Assembly: GCF_027497175.1 (NCBI RefSeq)
Contig: NZ_CP114901.1
Location: forward strand, 2,976,001 to 3,040,000
Length of the DNA stretch: 64,000 nucleotides
Direction of reading: 5' to 3'
Origin: Verrucosispora sp. WMMD573
GTDB lineage: Bacteria; Actinomycetota; Actinomycetes; Mycobacteriales; Micromonosporaceae
Below, in pieces: positions 51,230-60,117 of the stretch (the stretch's first letter is position 1; each line of letters starts with the position of its first letter). The position numbers and the translations under genes are program-made. A model generated the notes under the pieces. The model saw only the letters and a list, made by a program, of their open reading frames with translations, was not told the DNA's origin and ran no database searches.

Positions 51230-51961
51230 GTGCCACTGGTCGCCGCCGCCGTCTGCCCCCACCCGCCACTGCTCGTCCCCGAGATCGCCGGCGCCGCCGC
51301 GTCCGAGCTGGACGACCTGCGTACCGCCTGCGACGCCGCCGTCTCCCGGCTGCTCGACTCGGCAGCGCGGACCGTCCTGGTGATCGGAGCCGGCGATTGC
51401 AGCGCCGACCTCGACTTCCCGTTCCGGGGCAGTTTCGCGCCATGGGGTGTGCCGCTGGAGGTGCGCCTCGGCGACCACCCCGACGGGCTGGCGGGCACCG
51501 ACCACCTCCCACTCGGCCTGCTGGTCGGCGCCTGGCTGCTCGACCGGCAACCGGCGGCCAGGACCCGTGGCACGGACTGGCGGATGACGACGGTCCGGGC
51601 CGACGAACCGGTCGAGACCTGCGCCGATCTCGGTGCCCGGCTCGGCCCGGCCCAGCCGTGGGCGCTGCTGGTGATGGGCGACGGCTCGGCCTGCCGGGGG
51701 GAGAAGGCGCCCGGCCACGCCGATCCGCGCGCCGAGGCGTACGACGGGACTGTCGCGCGGGCCCTGGCCGACGCGGACCGCGACGCCCTGCTCGGCCTGG
51801 ACGCCGGCCTGTCGACGCAGCTCAAGGTCGCGGGACGGGCCCCCTGGCAGGTGCTCGCCGGTGCCGCGCGGGCGGCGGGCGGCCCCTGGCGCGGCGAACT
51901 GGGCTATCACGCCGCGCCCTACGGGGTGGGCTACCTCGTGGCGAACTGGGAGCGGTCGTGA
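51230..51961 (+). CDS. Class III extradiol-dioxygenase-like protein (Rv2728c-like)
   Basis: A 243-residue protein of the LigB/class III extradiol dioxygenase superfamily, beginning MPLVAAAVCPHPPLLVPEIA, where the His in CPHPPLLVPE is a typical metal ligand. LLVMGDGSACRGEKAPGHAD and ELGYHAAPYGVGYLVANWER are further conserved parts. A homologue lies immediately before miaA in mycobacteria. Actual activity is unknown. GTG 51230 lies six bases after TACGGT (51218-51223) and has no Shine-Dalgarno, so the mRNA is probably leaderless. The stop overlaps the miaA start. Confidence 0.85.
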   Translation: MPLVAAAVCPHPPLLVPEIAGAAASELDDLRTACDAAVSRLLDSAARTVLVIGAGDCSADLDFPFRGSFAPWGVPLEVRLGDHPDGLAGTDHLPLGLLVGAWLLDRQPAARTRGTDWRMTTVRADEPVETCADLGARLGPAQPWALLVMGDGSACRGEKAPGHADPRAEAYDGTVARALADADRDALLGLDAGLSTQLKVAGRAPWQVLAGAARAAGGPWRGELGYHAAPYGVGYLVANWERS

Positions 51962-52875
51962 CCGCCCCGGGCACCGTGGTCGCGGTCGTCGGGCCGACAG
52001 CGGCCGGCAAGTCGGCGCTGAGCATCGCGCTGGCGCACGCGCTCGACGGCGAGGTGGTCAACGCCGACTCGATGCAGCTGTACCGGGGCATGGACATCGG
52101 TACCGCCAAGCTCACCGTCGCCGAACGCGACGGTGTGCCACACCACCTGCTCGACATCTGGGAGGTGACCGAGCCGGCCAGCGTGGCGGAGTACCAGCGG
52201 CTGGCCCGGGCGGCGGTCGACGACGTCCTCGCCCGGGGCCGGGTGCCGCTGCTGGTCGGTGGGTCCGGGCTCTACGTGCGGGCGGTGCTCGAACAGTTCG
52301 AGTTTCCCGGCACCGATCCGGCACTGCGACAACGCCTGGAAGGCGAGCTCGCCGCGCTCGGGCCGGCACCGCTGTACGCGCGGCTGCGCGAGGCCGACCC
52401 GGGCGCGGCGGCCGGCATCCTGCCCGGCAACGGCCGACGCATCGTGCGCGCACTGGAGGTGATCGAGCTGACCGGTAAGCCGTTCACCGCGGCGCTGCCC
52501 GAGCCGACGCCCCACTACCCGGCGGTGCAGATCGGCGTGGACCTGGACACCGCCCTGCTCGACGAGCGGATCGCGGTCCGGGTGGACCGGATGTGGGCCG
52601 ACGGGCTGGTCCCGGAGACCCGCAGGCTGGTCGAGCGCGGCCTGCCGCAGGGGCGTACCGCGAGCCGGGCGCTCGGCTACCAGCAGGTGCTGCGTTTCCT
52701 CGGCGGCGAGCTGACCGAGACCGAGGCGCACGACGAGACGGTCCGGGCCACCCGCCGCTTCGTCCGCCGCCAGCGCTCCTGGTTCCGTCGTGATCCTCGG
52801 GTGCACTGGCTCGACTCGGCCGACCCGGGGCTGGTCGGGGCCGCGATGCGGATCCTCGGCGAGACTGCGCGATGA
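51958..52875 (+). CDS. miaA: tRNA dimethylallyltransferase
   Basis: MiaA transfers a dimethylallyl group to A37 of tRNAs that read UNN codons, providing the substrate of MiaB. The 305-residue product has the P-loop GPTAAGKS (12-19), the substrate motif NADSMQLYRGMDIGTAK, LVGGSGLYVRAV and RRFVRRQRSWFRRDPRVHW. The GTG start overlaps the preceding stop (GTGA). dapF follows after 7 bp. Confidence 0.96.
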   Translation: MTAPGTVVAVVGPTAAGKSALSIALAHALDGEVVNADSMQLYRGMDIGTAKLTVAERDGVPHHLLDIWEVTEPASVAEYQRLARAAVDDVLARGRVPLLVGGSGLYVRAVLEQFEFPGTDPALRQRLEGELAALGPAPLYARLREADPGAAAGILPGNGRRIVRALEVIELTGKPFTAALPEPTPHYPAVQIGVDLDTALLDERIAVRVDRMWADGLVPETRRLVERGLPQGRTASRALGYQQVLRFLGGELTETEAHDETVRATRRFVRRQRSWFRRDPRVHWLDSADPGLVGAAMRILGETAR

Positions 52876-52882
52876 TGGAGGC

Positions 52883-53719
52883 GTGGAGTTCACCAAGGGG
52901 CACGGCACCGGCAACGACTTCGTGATCCTGCCCGACCCGGACGGCGCGCTCGACCTGACGCCCGAGCTGGTGGCGGCGATCTGCGACCGGCGGCGCGGCC
53001 TCGGCGGCGACGGCGTGCTGCGGGTGATCCGCGCCGCGAAGCACACCGACGGCGCCGCTCTGGCCGGCGAGGCCGAATGGTTCATGGACTACTGGAACTC
53101 CGACGGCTCCTTCGCCGAGATGTGCGGCAACGGCGCCCGGGTCTTCGTCCGCTACCTGCTGGCGAACGGGCTGGCCGTACCGTCCGGTGACGCGTTGCCG
53201 GTGGCCACCCGAGCCGGCGTGGTGCGGGCGCGGGTCGAGGGCGACGCCATCGCCGTCGAGATGCAACGACCCCGGCTGTACGGCGCCTCCGCCGCCGCCC
53301 TCGGCGGACTGACCCTGCCCGGCACGGCGGTGGACGTCGGCAATCCGCACCTGGTCTGCCCGGTGCCGGCCGGGCTGGACCTGGCCGGACTGGACCTGAC
53401 CCGCGCCCCCGACGTCGACCCGGCGGTCTTCCCCGCCGGGGTGAACGTCGAATTCACCACCACCGGTGGACCGGTGCCCGGCGTCGACGCGCACGCCCTG
53501 ATGCGTGTCTACGAGCGTGGCTCCGCCGAGACCCTGTCCTGCGGCACCGGCGCCTGCGCCGTCGCCGCGGTGGCCCTACGCGACGCAGACCAGGAGACCG
53601 GGACGGTCGCCGTAGACGTCCCCGGCGGCCGCCTAACCGTGACCGTGACCTCGGACTCCAGCTGGCTCTCCGGCCCCGCCCTCCTCATCGCCACCGGCAC
53701 CCTCACCCTCCCAACCTGA
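52883..53719 (+). CDS. dapF: Diaminopimelate epimerase
   Basis: DapF converts LL- to meso-diaminopimelate for peptidoglycan and lysine. The 278-residue protein has both catalytic cysteine motifs, FAEMCGNGARVFVRY (Cys81) and LSCGTGACAVAAVAL. FTKGHGTGNDFVILPD opens the N-terminal domain. GTG 52883 has GATGGAGG just upstream. The gene ends before a long palindrome that separates it from the convergent malic-enzyme gene. Confidence 0.95.
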   Translation: MEFTKGHGTGNDFVILPDPDGALDLTPELVAAICDRRRGLGGDGVLRVIRAAKHTDGAALAGEAEWFMDYWNSDGSFAEMCGNGARVFVRYLLANGLAVPSGDALPVATRAGVVRARVEGDAIAVEMQRPRLYGASAAALGGLTLPGTAVDVGNPHLVCPVPAGLDLAGLDLTRAPDVDPAVFPAGVNVEFTTTGGPVPGVDAHALMRVYERGSAETLSCGTGACAVAAVALRDADQETGTVAVDVPGGRLTVTVTSDSSWLSGPALLIATGTLTLPT

Positions 53720-53876
53720 CCCTCCAAACCCCACCCCCCACCCCTCCTCCCCGCCCCGACCTGCGTTGATCATGAGGTTAGCGGCAGTTATCGATCTTCA
53801 ATCTGCCGCTAACCTCATGATCAACGCAGGTGGCGTGGGTGGGGGTGGGGTGGGGGGTGGGAGGGGGTTCCTCGCG
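53720..53876. repeat. Long perfect palindrome flanked by C-rich and G-rich tracts
   Basis: Arms of 28 bp (53760-53787 and 53803-53830) are exact reverse complements around a 15-base loop (53788-53802). Immediately before lies a C-rich tract (53720-53759) and immediately after a G-rich tract with several runs of three to six G (53831-53871). The palindrome would terminate both convergent genes. Its size, and the flanking tracts that could themselves pair or form quadruplexes, exceed what termination needs. Confidence 0.85.
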
Positions 53877-55349
53877 TCAGGGGGTGGCGGAGGCGGTGGC
53901 GGCGATCTCGGGGAGGTCGGCCGGGCCGGGGTCGGCGGCGGGGGGTGGGGTGGTGGTCGGGTTCTGGGCGGCGGCGCGGACGGCGGCGGCGACCGCCGGA
54001 GCGACTCGGGAGTCGAAGACGCTGGGCACGATGACCGTCGGGTTGATCTTGTCCTCGCCCACCACGTCCGCGATGGCCCGGGCGGCGGCGATCGCCATCT
54101 CCTCGGTGAACTCCTCGGCGTGCGCGTCGAGCATGCCGCGGAAGACGCCGGGGAAGGCGAGCACGTTGTTGATCTGGTTCGGCTGGTCGGAGCGGCCGGT
54201 GGCGACAACCGCGGCGTGCTTGCGCGCCTCCCGGGGGTCGACCTCCGGGTCCGGGTTCGCCAGCGCGAACACGATGGCGTCCTTCGCCATGGTGGCGATG
54301 TCGTCGCCGGTGAGCAGGTTCGGGGCGCTCACCCCGATGAAGACGTCGGCGCCGGCCAGCGCACCGGGCAGGTCACCGGAGTAACCGTCCCGGTTGGTGT
54401 TGTCGGCCAGCCACCGCCAGGCCGGGTTGAGATCGGTCTGCCCACGGTGCAGGGCGCCCTGCCGGTCGTACGCGATGATGTCGCCGACCCCCTGGCGCAG
54501 CAGCAGCTTCATGATCGCGGTGCCGGCGGCACCCGCGCCGGATACCACCACCCGCACGTCCGCGAGCTGCTTGCCCACCACACGCAACGCGTTGGTCAGC
54601 GCGGCCAGCACGCAGATGGCGGTGCCGTGCTGGTCGTCATGGAAGACCGGGATGTCCAGCGCCTCACGCAACCGGGCCTCGATCTCGAAGCAACGCGGCG
54701 CGGCGATGTCCTCCAGGTTGATCCCGCCGTACGCGGGCGCGATCGCCTTGACGATGGCGACGATCTCGTCGGTGTCCTGCGTGTCGAGCACCACCGGCCA
54801 GGCGTCCACCCCGCCGAAGCGCTTGAACAGCGCCGCCTTGCCCTCCATCACCGGCAGCGACGCGGCGGGACCGAGGTTGCCCAGCCCCAGCACGGCCGAG
54901 CCGTCGCTGACCACCGCCACCGTGTTGCGCTTGATGGTCAGCCGCCGGGCGTCGGCGGGATTGTCGGCGATCGCCTGGCAGACCCGGGCCACCCCGGGGG
55001 TGTACGCGCGTGACAGCTCGTCCCGGTTGCGCAGCGCGACCTTCGGACTCACCTCGATCTTGCCGCCGAGGTGCAGCAGGAAGGTGCGGTCGGAAACCTT
55101 GCGCACGTCCACACCGTCGAGCGCGCTGAGCGCGTCGACCACCTGGTCGGCGTGACCGGCGTCGGCGGTGTCGCAGGTCAGGTCGACGATCACGTTCGTC
55201 GGGTCGGAGTCGACCACGTCCAGCGCGGTGACGATCGCCCCGGCCTCACCCACCGACGTGGTGAGCCGGCCGATCGAGGAGGCATCGGCGGGCACGGCGA
55301 TCCGGATCGTGATCGAGAATCCGGCACTGGGCAGTCGGGTCGTGGCCAC
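53877..55349 (-). CDS. NAD-dependent malic enzyme with N-terminal ACT-like domain
   Basis: The enzyme oxidatively decarboxylates malate to pyruvate. The 490-residue product has an N-terminal regulatory ACT-like domain (about 1-90: ITIRIAVPADASSIGRLTTS, VRKVSDRTFLLHLGGKIEV). The catalytic part contains ELSRAYTPGVARVCQAIA, GSAVLGLGNLGPAASLPVME and NLEDIAAPRCFEIEARLRE. The nucleotide-binding site is VVVSGAGAAGTAIMKLLL. The last 40 residues are a Pro/Ala/Thr-rich tail. GTG 55349 has GGAGGG upstream. Confidence 0.92.
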   Translation of the reverse strand: MATTRLPSAGFSITIRIAVPADASSIGRLTTSVGEAGAIVTALDVVDSDPTNVIVDLTCDTADAGHADQVVDALSALDGVDVRKVSDRTFLLHLGGKIEVSPKVALRNRDELSRAYTPGVARVCQAIADNPADARRLTIKRNTVAVVSDGSAVLGLGNLGPAASLPVMEGKAALFKRFGGVDAWPVVLDTQDTDEIVAIVKAIAPAYGGINLEDIAAPRCFEIEARLREALDIPVFHDDQHGTAICVLAALTNALRVVGKQLADVRVVVSGAGAAGTAIMKLLLRQGVGDIIAYDRQGALHRGQTDLNPAWRWLADNTNRDGYSGDLPGALAGADVFIGVSAPNLLTGDDIATMAKDAIVFALANPDPEVDPREARKHAAVVATGRSDQPNQINNVLAFPGVFRGMLDAHAEEFTEEMAIAAARAIADVVGEDKINPTVIVPSVFDSRVAPAVAAAVRAAAQNPTTTPPPAADPGPADLPEIAATASATP

Positions 55350-55524
55350 GCAGGTCCCTCCGTCGGCGCTGAACGGCTCGTCCGCATTTCTACTCGCCCG
55401 CCCCGGGCAGCCGGCACCCGCCCCCGCTCTCACCGGTCTGCGGGCGGGCATATACCAGGTGCAGCGGGCGTTGACACATGTCAGGATTACTCGGTACGTG
55501 CACAGAACGGACAGGAGAGATCGC

Positions 55525-56973
55525 TTGCGAGACCAGGAGACCTACGTTTCCATCCCCGACGACGAGCTCGACGCCACGACCGGCGAGTACGAGCTCTCCG
55601 AACGGCAGGCGCTACGACGGGTCCCCGGTCTCTCCACCGAGCTGACCGACGTCACCGAGGTCGAATACCGGCAGCTCCGGCTGGAGCGGGTGGTTCTGGT
55701 CGGCGTCTGGACCGAGGGCACCCTCCTCGACGCGGAGAACTCCCTCACCGAGCTGGCCGCGCTGGCCGAGACCGCCGGCTCGCAGGTGCTCGAAGGGCTC
55801 ATCCAGCGACGCAACCGCCCCGACCCGGCGACCTACATCGGTCGCGGCAAGGTCGACGACCTTGGCTCGGTGGTGCTCTCCGCCGGCGCCGACACGGTGA
55901 TCTGCGACGGTGAGCTGTCCCCGTCCCAACTGCGCAACCTGGAGCAGCGCACCAAGGTCAAGGTCGTCGACCGCACCGCGCTGATCCTCGACATCTTCGC
56001 CCAGCACGCCAAGAGCAAGGAGGGCCGGGCACAGGTCGAGCTGGCCCAGCTGGAGTACCTCCTGCCCCGGCTGCGCGGCTGGGGCGAGACGTTGTCCCGG
56101 CAGACCGGTGGGTCCGGCCGGGGCGGCGGTGCGGGCGGCGGCGTCGGCGTCCGTGGGCCCGGTGAGACCAAGCTGGAGACCGACCGGCGGCGCATCCGCC
56201 ACCGCATCGCCCGGCTCCGCCGGGAAATCAAGGCCATGCGGACGGTACGCGAAACCAAGCGCGCCCGTCGCACCCGCAACGCGGTGCCCGCGGTGGCGAT
56301 CGCCGGCTACACCAACGCCGGAAAGTCCAGCCTGCTGAATCGCCTGACCGGGGCGGGCGTGCTGGTGGAGGACGCGCTGTTCGCCACCCTCGATCCGACC
56401 ACCCGCCGGTCCACCACCTCCGACGGGCGGGTCTACACCCTCAGCGACACGGTGGGCTTCGTCCGACACCTGCCGCACCAGATCGTCGAGGCGTTTCGGT
56501 CGACGCTTGAGGAGGTCGCCGAGGCGGATCTCGTCGTGCACGTGGTCGACGGCGCCCACCCCGACCCGGAGGAGCAGGTCCGAGCCGTCCGTGAGGTGCT
56601 CGGCGAGGTCGGCGCCGATCGGCTGCCCGAGCTACTGGTGGTCAACAAGACCGACGCGGCCGACGAGGAGACCCTGCTCCGACTCAAGCGGCTCTGGCCC
56701 GAGGCGGTCTTCGTCTCCGCACACAGCGGCCGCGGCGTCGGCGACGTGCGCGAGGCGATCGAGCGGCGGCTGCCCCGACCGGCGGTCGAGCTGCGCGTGG
56801 TGCTGCCGTACGACCGGGGCGACCTGGTGGCCCGGCTGCACCGGCAGGGCGAGGTGCTCAGCACCGCTCACCTGCCGGAAGGGACGATGCTGCACGTACG
56901 GGTCAACGAGGCGCTCGCGGCCGAATTGGTGCCGTACGCCGACACGGCGCAGGCGGCCGGTATCACGCGGTAA
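55525..56973 (+). CDS. hflX: Ribosome-associated GTPase HflX
   Basis: HflX binds the 50S subunit and splits stalled or hibernating ribosomes. The 482-residue protein has the N-terminal HflX domain (RRNRPDPATYIGRGKVDDLG, KVVDRTALILDIFAQHAKSK) and a Gly-rich hinge (GGSGRGGGAGGGVGVRGPGE). The GTPase domain shows G1 GYTNAGKSSLLN, G3 DTVGFVRHLP and G4 NKTD. TTG 55525 is selected because AGGAGAG lies just upstream; GTG 55498 is an in-frame alternative without such a site. TTGACA at 55471 may be the -35 element of its promoter. Confidence 0.94.
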   Translation: MRDQETYVSIPDDELDATTGEYELSERQALRRVPGLSTELTDVTEVEYRQLRLERVVLVGVWTEGTLLDAENSLTELAALAETAGSQVLEGLIQRRNRPDPATYIGRGKVDDLGSVVLSAGADTVICDGELSPSQLRNLEQRTKVKVVDRTALILDIFAQHAKSKEGRAQVELAQLEYLLPRLRGWGETLSRQTGGSGRGGGAGGGVGVRGPGETKLETDRRRIRHRIARLRREIKAMRTVRETKRARRTRNAVPAVAIAGYTNAGKSSLLNRLTGAGVLVEDALFATLDPTTRRSTTSDGRVYTLSDTVGFVRHLPHQIVEAFRSTLEEVAEADLVVHVVDGAHPDPEEQVRAVREVLGEVGADRLPELLVVNKTDAADEETLLRLKRLWPEAVFVSAHSGRGVGDVREAIERRLPRPAVELRVVLPYDRGDLVARLHRQGEVLSTAHLPEGTMLHVRVNEALAAELVPYADTAQAAGITR

Positions 56974-57037
56974 TCGCCGGTGGTGGCCGCACTGCCGCGT
57001 CACCCGACGGAAACCTGCGGCATGCGACACTTCTTTC

Positions 57038-58747
57038 ATGCTCCGCACTGTTTCCTCCGTCACGGTTGCCCTCGGCCTGGTCGGGGCCACCGTGACGGTC
57101 ACCGGTGCCGCGCTCGCCGCGCCGGGCTCGACACCCGCCAAGGCAGCCCCTCCGCTGGCGGTGGCCCCTCCGGCCGCCGTCGTGGGGCCGCCGGTCACGG
57201 CGGCGGGCAAGAAGCAGTGCTCGGTCACCGACTCGCGGCTGCGTGAGCTGTCCGGCCTGGTGGCGACGAAGAACGGCTACGTCGTCATCAACGACAGCAC
57301 CGAGCAGAACGACCGCAAGCGGGTCTTCTACCTCAACAAGGACTGCCAGGTCGTTCGCGAGGTCCCCTACTCCGGCGCGGGGCCGTTCGACACCGAGGAT
57401 CTCGCCGTCTCACCGGACGGCAAGACGCTGTGGATCGCCGACACCGGTGACAACGTGACAAGCCGTGAGCGCCGTGAGCGGGTGGCGGTCTGGAGCATGC
57501 CGATCGGCGGTGGCAGCCAACCGAAGCTGCACCGGCTGTCGTACCCGGACGGCAAGCCGCGCGATGCCGAGGCGCTGCTGATCGGCGACGACAAGCTACC
57601 GCTGATCATCACCAAGGTCACCGCTGGCAAGGCCGAGATCTTCACCCCGGACGCGCCGCTCAAGACCGGCAACACCGAGCCCGTACCGATGAAGAAGCTC
57701 GGCGACATCGAACTGCCGAAGACGGACACCGAAAACCCACTGAGCACCTTCGGCCGAGTCGCGATCACCGGTGCGGCCCGCTCCCTGGACGGGTCACGGG
57801 TGGTCCTGCGCACCTACGCCGACGCCTTCGAGTACGACGTCTCAAACGGCGACATCGTCGCCGCCCTCACCACGGCCACCCCCCGGGTCACCGCCCTCGC
57901 CGACCCGTTCGGCGAGGCGATCGCCTACTCGACCGACGGTGAGATCTTCCTGACCGTCTCCGACGCCGGCCACCTGGAGGACGACGACCCGGTAAACATC
58001 CTCAGCTACACCCCTTCCAAAGAGGGGCCGAAGGACTTGGCGCAGGATCCCGACGCGGAGCAGAAGTCCGGGCAGTCGTTCCTCGACGGGCTGACCCCGA
58101 CCGACATCATGTACCTGATCGCGGCGGTCGGCGTGCTCGGAGCCCTGCTGGTCGGCGCGGGCATCTTCGGAATCCTGCGCGCCCGGAAGCGCCCGGCACC
58201 GGCGGGCAGGAACACCGACGGCGACGACGACACCGCGAAGCGCAAGGGAGACGGTTTCGGCTCCAGCCAGGACCGGGGCCGTGGCGGGGTGTACGGCGGG
58301 GCGGCGGCCGGTGGCGTCTACGGGGGCTCGCCGGCCGGGGAGCGGCCCGGCGGTGGCACACGCCCGGGCGGCGTCTACGGCGGCGGCGGAGGCCGACCGG
58401 CCACCGGCAACGGTGCTCGCCCGGGGCAGGGCGGCGGTGGCGTCTACGGCGGAGGCGGAGGCGGTGGGCGGCCCGGTGGTGAGGGCGCTCCGGTCTACGG
58501 CGGGAGGCCGGGAGGTGGCCGAGCGTCCGGTGGCGGCGGGCGCCCTGGCGGCGGTGTCTACGGCGGCGGCGGAGCGCGCGGCGGCGGACAGCCCGGCGGG
58601 GGAGGGCGTGCGGAGCCACCCCGGCGTGGTGGCCCGGCCGAACCGGACTATCGGGGACGACGCTCCGGGCGCTACCGAGAGGACGACAACGGGCCGTACG
58701 GTCAGGTGCGCGGCGGCAACTACGGCTACCGGGGCGACCGGTACTGA
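57038..58747 (+). CDS. Secreted or membrane-anchored protein with Gly-rich VYGG tail
   Basis: A 569-residue protein. The signal peptide (VTVALGLVGATVTVTGAALA) is followed by an extracytoplasmic region of about 340 residues that resembles a beta-propeller (LRELSGLVATKNGYVVINDS, EDLAVSPDGKTLWIADTGDN). One transmembrane helix comes next (YLIAAVGVLGALLVGAGIFG). The cytoplasmic tail of about 150 residues is rich in Gly, Arg and Pro and holds six VYGG units. ATG 57038 has no Shine-Dalgarno; GACACT lies six bases upstream. The function is unknown; the tail may condense or bind RNA or protein. Confidence 0.75.
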   Translation: MLRTVSSVTVALGLVGATVTVTGAALAAPGSTPAKAAPPLAVAPPAAVVGPPVTAAGKKQCSVTDSRLRELSGLVATKNGYVVINDSTEQNDRKRVFYLNKDCQVVREVPYSGAGPFDTEDLAVSPDGKTLWIADTGDNVTSRERRERVAVWSMPIGGGSQPKLHRLSYPDGKPRDAEALLIGDDKLPLIITKVTAGKAEIFTPDAPLKTGNTEPVPMKKLGDIELPKTDTENPLSTFGRVAITGAARSLDGSRVVLRTYADAFEYDVSNGDIVAALTTATPRVTALADPFGEAIAYSTDGEIFLTVSDAGHLEDDDPVNILSYTPSKEGPKDLAQDPDAEQKSGQSFLDGLTPTDIMYLIAAVGVLGALLVGAGIFGILRARKRPAPAGRNTDGDDDTAKRKGDGFGSSQDRGRGGVYGGAAAGGVYGGSPAGERPGGGTRPGGVYGGGGGRPATGNGARPGQGGGGVYGGGGGGGRPGGEGAPVYGGRPGGGRASGGGGRPGGGVYGGGGARGGGQPGGGGRAEPPRRGGPAEPDYRGRRSGRYREDDNGPYGQVRGGNYGYRGDRY

Positions 58748-58782
58748 CCGTCGGCCGGTACCGGTCGCCGTCGACCGCCGAG

Positions 58783-59565
58783 TCAGATGCGGCGTAGCAC
58801 CGCGACCACCCGGCCCATGATGGTGGCGTCGTCACCGGGGATCGGGTCGAAGGCCGGATTCTGCGGCATCAGCCAGACATGGCCGTCACGTCGGCGGTAG
58901 GTCTTCACTGTCGCCTCGCCGTCCAGCATGGCGGCGACGATCTCGCCCGAGTCCGCGGTCGGCTGCTGGCGGACGACCACCCAGTCACCGTCGCAGATCG
59001 CCGCGTCGAGCATCGAGTCACCCTTGACCTGGAGCATGAAGACCTCACCCTCGCCGACCAGCTCACGCGGCAGCGGGAAGACGTCCTCCATCGACTGCTC
59101 GGCGAGGATGGGCCCGCCGGCGGCGATGCGGCCGAGCATCGGGACGTAGGCCGGGGTGGGCCGCTGGGAGCGGGTCAGCTCGTCGTCGACGTCGTTCGGG
59201 GAGCGGACGTCGACCGCCCGAGGGCGGTTCGGGTCGCGTCGGAGGAAGCCCTTCTTCTCCAGCTCCTTGAGCTGGTAGGCGACGCTGGACGGGGAAACCA
59301 GCCCGACCGCCTCACCGATCTCGCGCACGCTCGGCGGGTAGCCGTGGCGCTCGACCCAGGTGCGGATGAAGTCCAGGATGCGTCGCTGCCGGGCGGTGAG
59401 GTCGACCGTCGCCGGGTCGGGGAAGCTGCTGACCACCGGGGTCACCGGGCGCACGGCCGGCTGGCCGGAGCGGGCACGGGTGACACTCCGGCGTCGGGCG
59501 GCCGGGGGACCCGCCTCGATGCTCTGCTGCGGGCTCTGTGGCCGGTTGGCCCGGTCCTCGGTCAC
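58783..59565 (-). CDS. lexA: LexA repressor of the SOS response
   Basis: LexA represses DNA-damage genes and cleaves itself when RecA filaments form. The 260-residue protein has a disordered 50-residue N-terminal extension usual in actinomycetes, then the winged helix ([40 protein letters not shown]). The protease domain has the Ala149-Gly150 cleavage site (GRIAAGG), catalytic Ser184 (GDSMLD) and Lys221 (ATVKTYRR). GTG 59565 has GGGAGGAC upstream. Two SOS boxes lie 127 and 200 bp upstream, so it represses itself. Confidence 0.96.
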   Translation of the reverse strand: MTEDRANRPQSPQQSIEAGPPAARRRSVTRARSGQPAVRPVTPVVSSFPDPATVDLTARQRRILDFIRTWVERHGYPPSVREIGEAVGLVSPSSVAYQLKELEKKGFLRRDPNRPRAVDVRSPNDVDDELTRSQRPTPAYVPMLGRIAAGGPILAEQSMEDVFPLPRELVGEGEVFMLQVKGDSMLDAAICDGDWVVVRQQPTADSGEIVAAMLDGEATVKTYRRRDGHVWLMPQNPAFDPIPGDDATIMGRVVAVLRRI

Positions 59566-59691
59566 GTCCGTCCTCCCTGGTCGGCGCTGAGTGCCTCGGC
59601 GGCTCGTGGTGCGCACGGTGATCTGCTGACCGGTGGGTCGACCATGGTCACCCCCGGTTGTTCATGACCGTATAGGTGAGATCGGACTTTT

Positions 59692-59707
59692 TCAAACATC
59701 TGTACGA
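59692..59707 (-). promoter_or_regulatory. Proximal LexA box of lexA
   Basis: TCAAAC-ATCT-GTACGA matches ten of twelve specified positions of TCGAAC-N4-GTTCGA. On the minus strand it overlaps a possible -35 (TTTGAA) with TATACG 16 bp further on. Confidence 0.6.
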
Positions 59708-59764
59708 CCTTCTGCCGCGTGTCGATGCGGAAAATCAGCACGGTTGCCGGCCCGTACTGGTAAA

Positions 59765-59780
59765 TAGTACGGGTGTTCGA
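59765..59780 (-). promoter_or_regulatory. Distal LexA box of lexA
   Basis: TAGTAC-GGGT-GTTCGA matches ten of twelve specified positions, with one half-site perfect. On the minus strand TACTAT overlaps the box and could be a -10 element. Confidence 0.6.
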
Positions 59781-59913
59781 GTGGGTGTGAATTGTCGATG
59801 CTCACCCGGGCGGGCGGTAACCGGCGTGGCCCAGTTCGCGTTGGGCTCTCCGGTTGTCGGAGAACGGGTGGTGCGGGAGGGGCTCGGGTGACGCGCCGGA
59901 CACGCCGGCCAAC

Positions 59914-59961
59914 TTGACCCGGGATCGTCGGCGACATACGGTCGACCCCTAGATGTAGTAG
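59914..59961 (+). promoter_or_regulatory. Promoter and NrdR-like box of nrdR-nrdJ
   Basis: TTGACC (59914-59919), 17 bp, TACGGT (59937-59942). Directly downstream, CCCCTAGATGTAGTAG (59946-59961) read on the other strand gives ACTACATCTAG, matching the core of the NrdR box aCACTATATaTAGTGT. NrdR bound there would cover the start point and repress its own operon. Confidence 0.6.
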
Positions 59962-60117
59962 TCACATGGGCGTAAGTTGCCTACAGGTTGGGTTCGACTA
60001 CCGACCGCACTCCCGTACCGCCGAGCCGGCGACCATCCTGCGGGGATGGGCTCCGGCTACCGAGGCGTGCCCGGAGGGCGGGTGGGCGGCCCTGTGGTCG
60101 ATCGAGGAGGTCGGGCG

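Larger units (their letters stand above)
59566..60117. other. Regulatory gap between lexA and nrdR
   Basis: No convincing gene is seen in these 552 bp, although mycobacteria have a small SOS gene here (Rv2719c). The gap holds two SOS boxes for lexA, a well-formed promoter for nrdR-nrdJ and an NrdR-like palindrome. Short frames on both strands lack good starts or codon bias. Confidence 0.6.
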
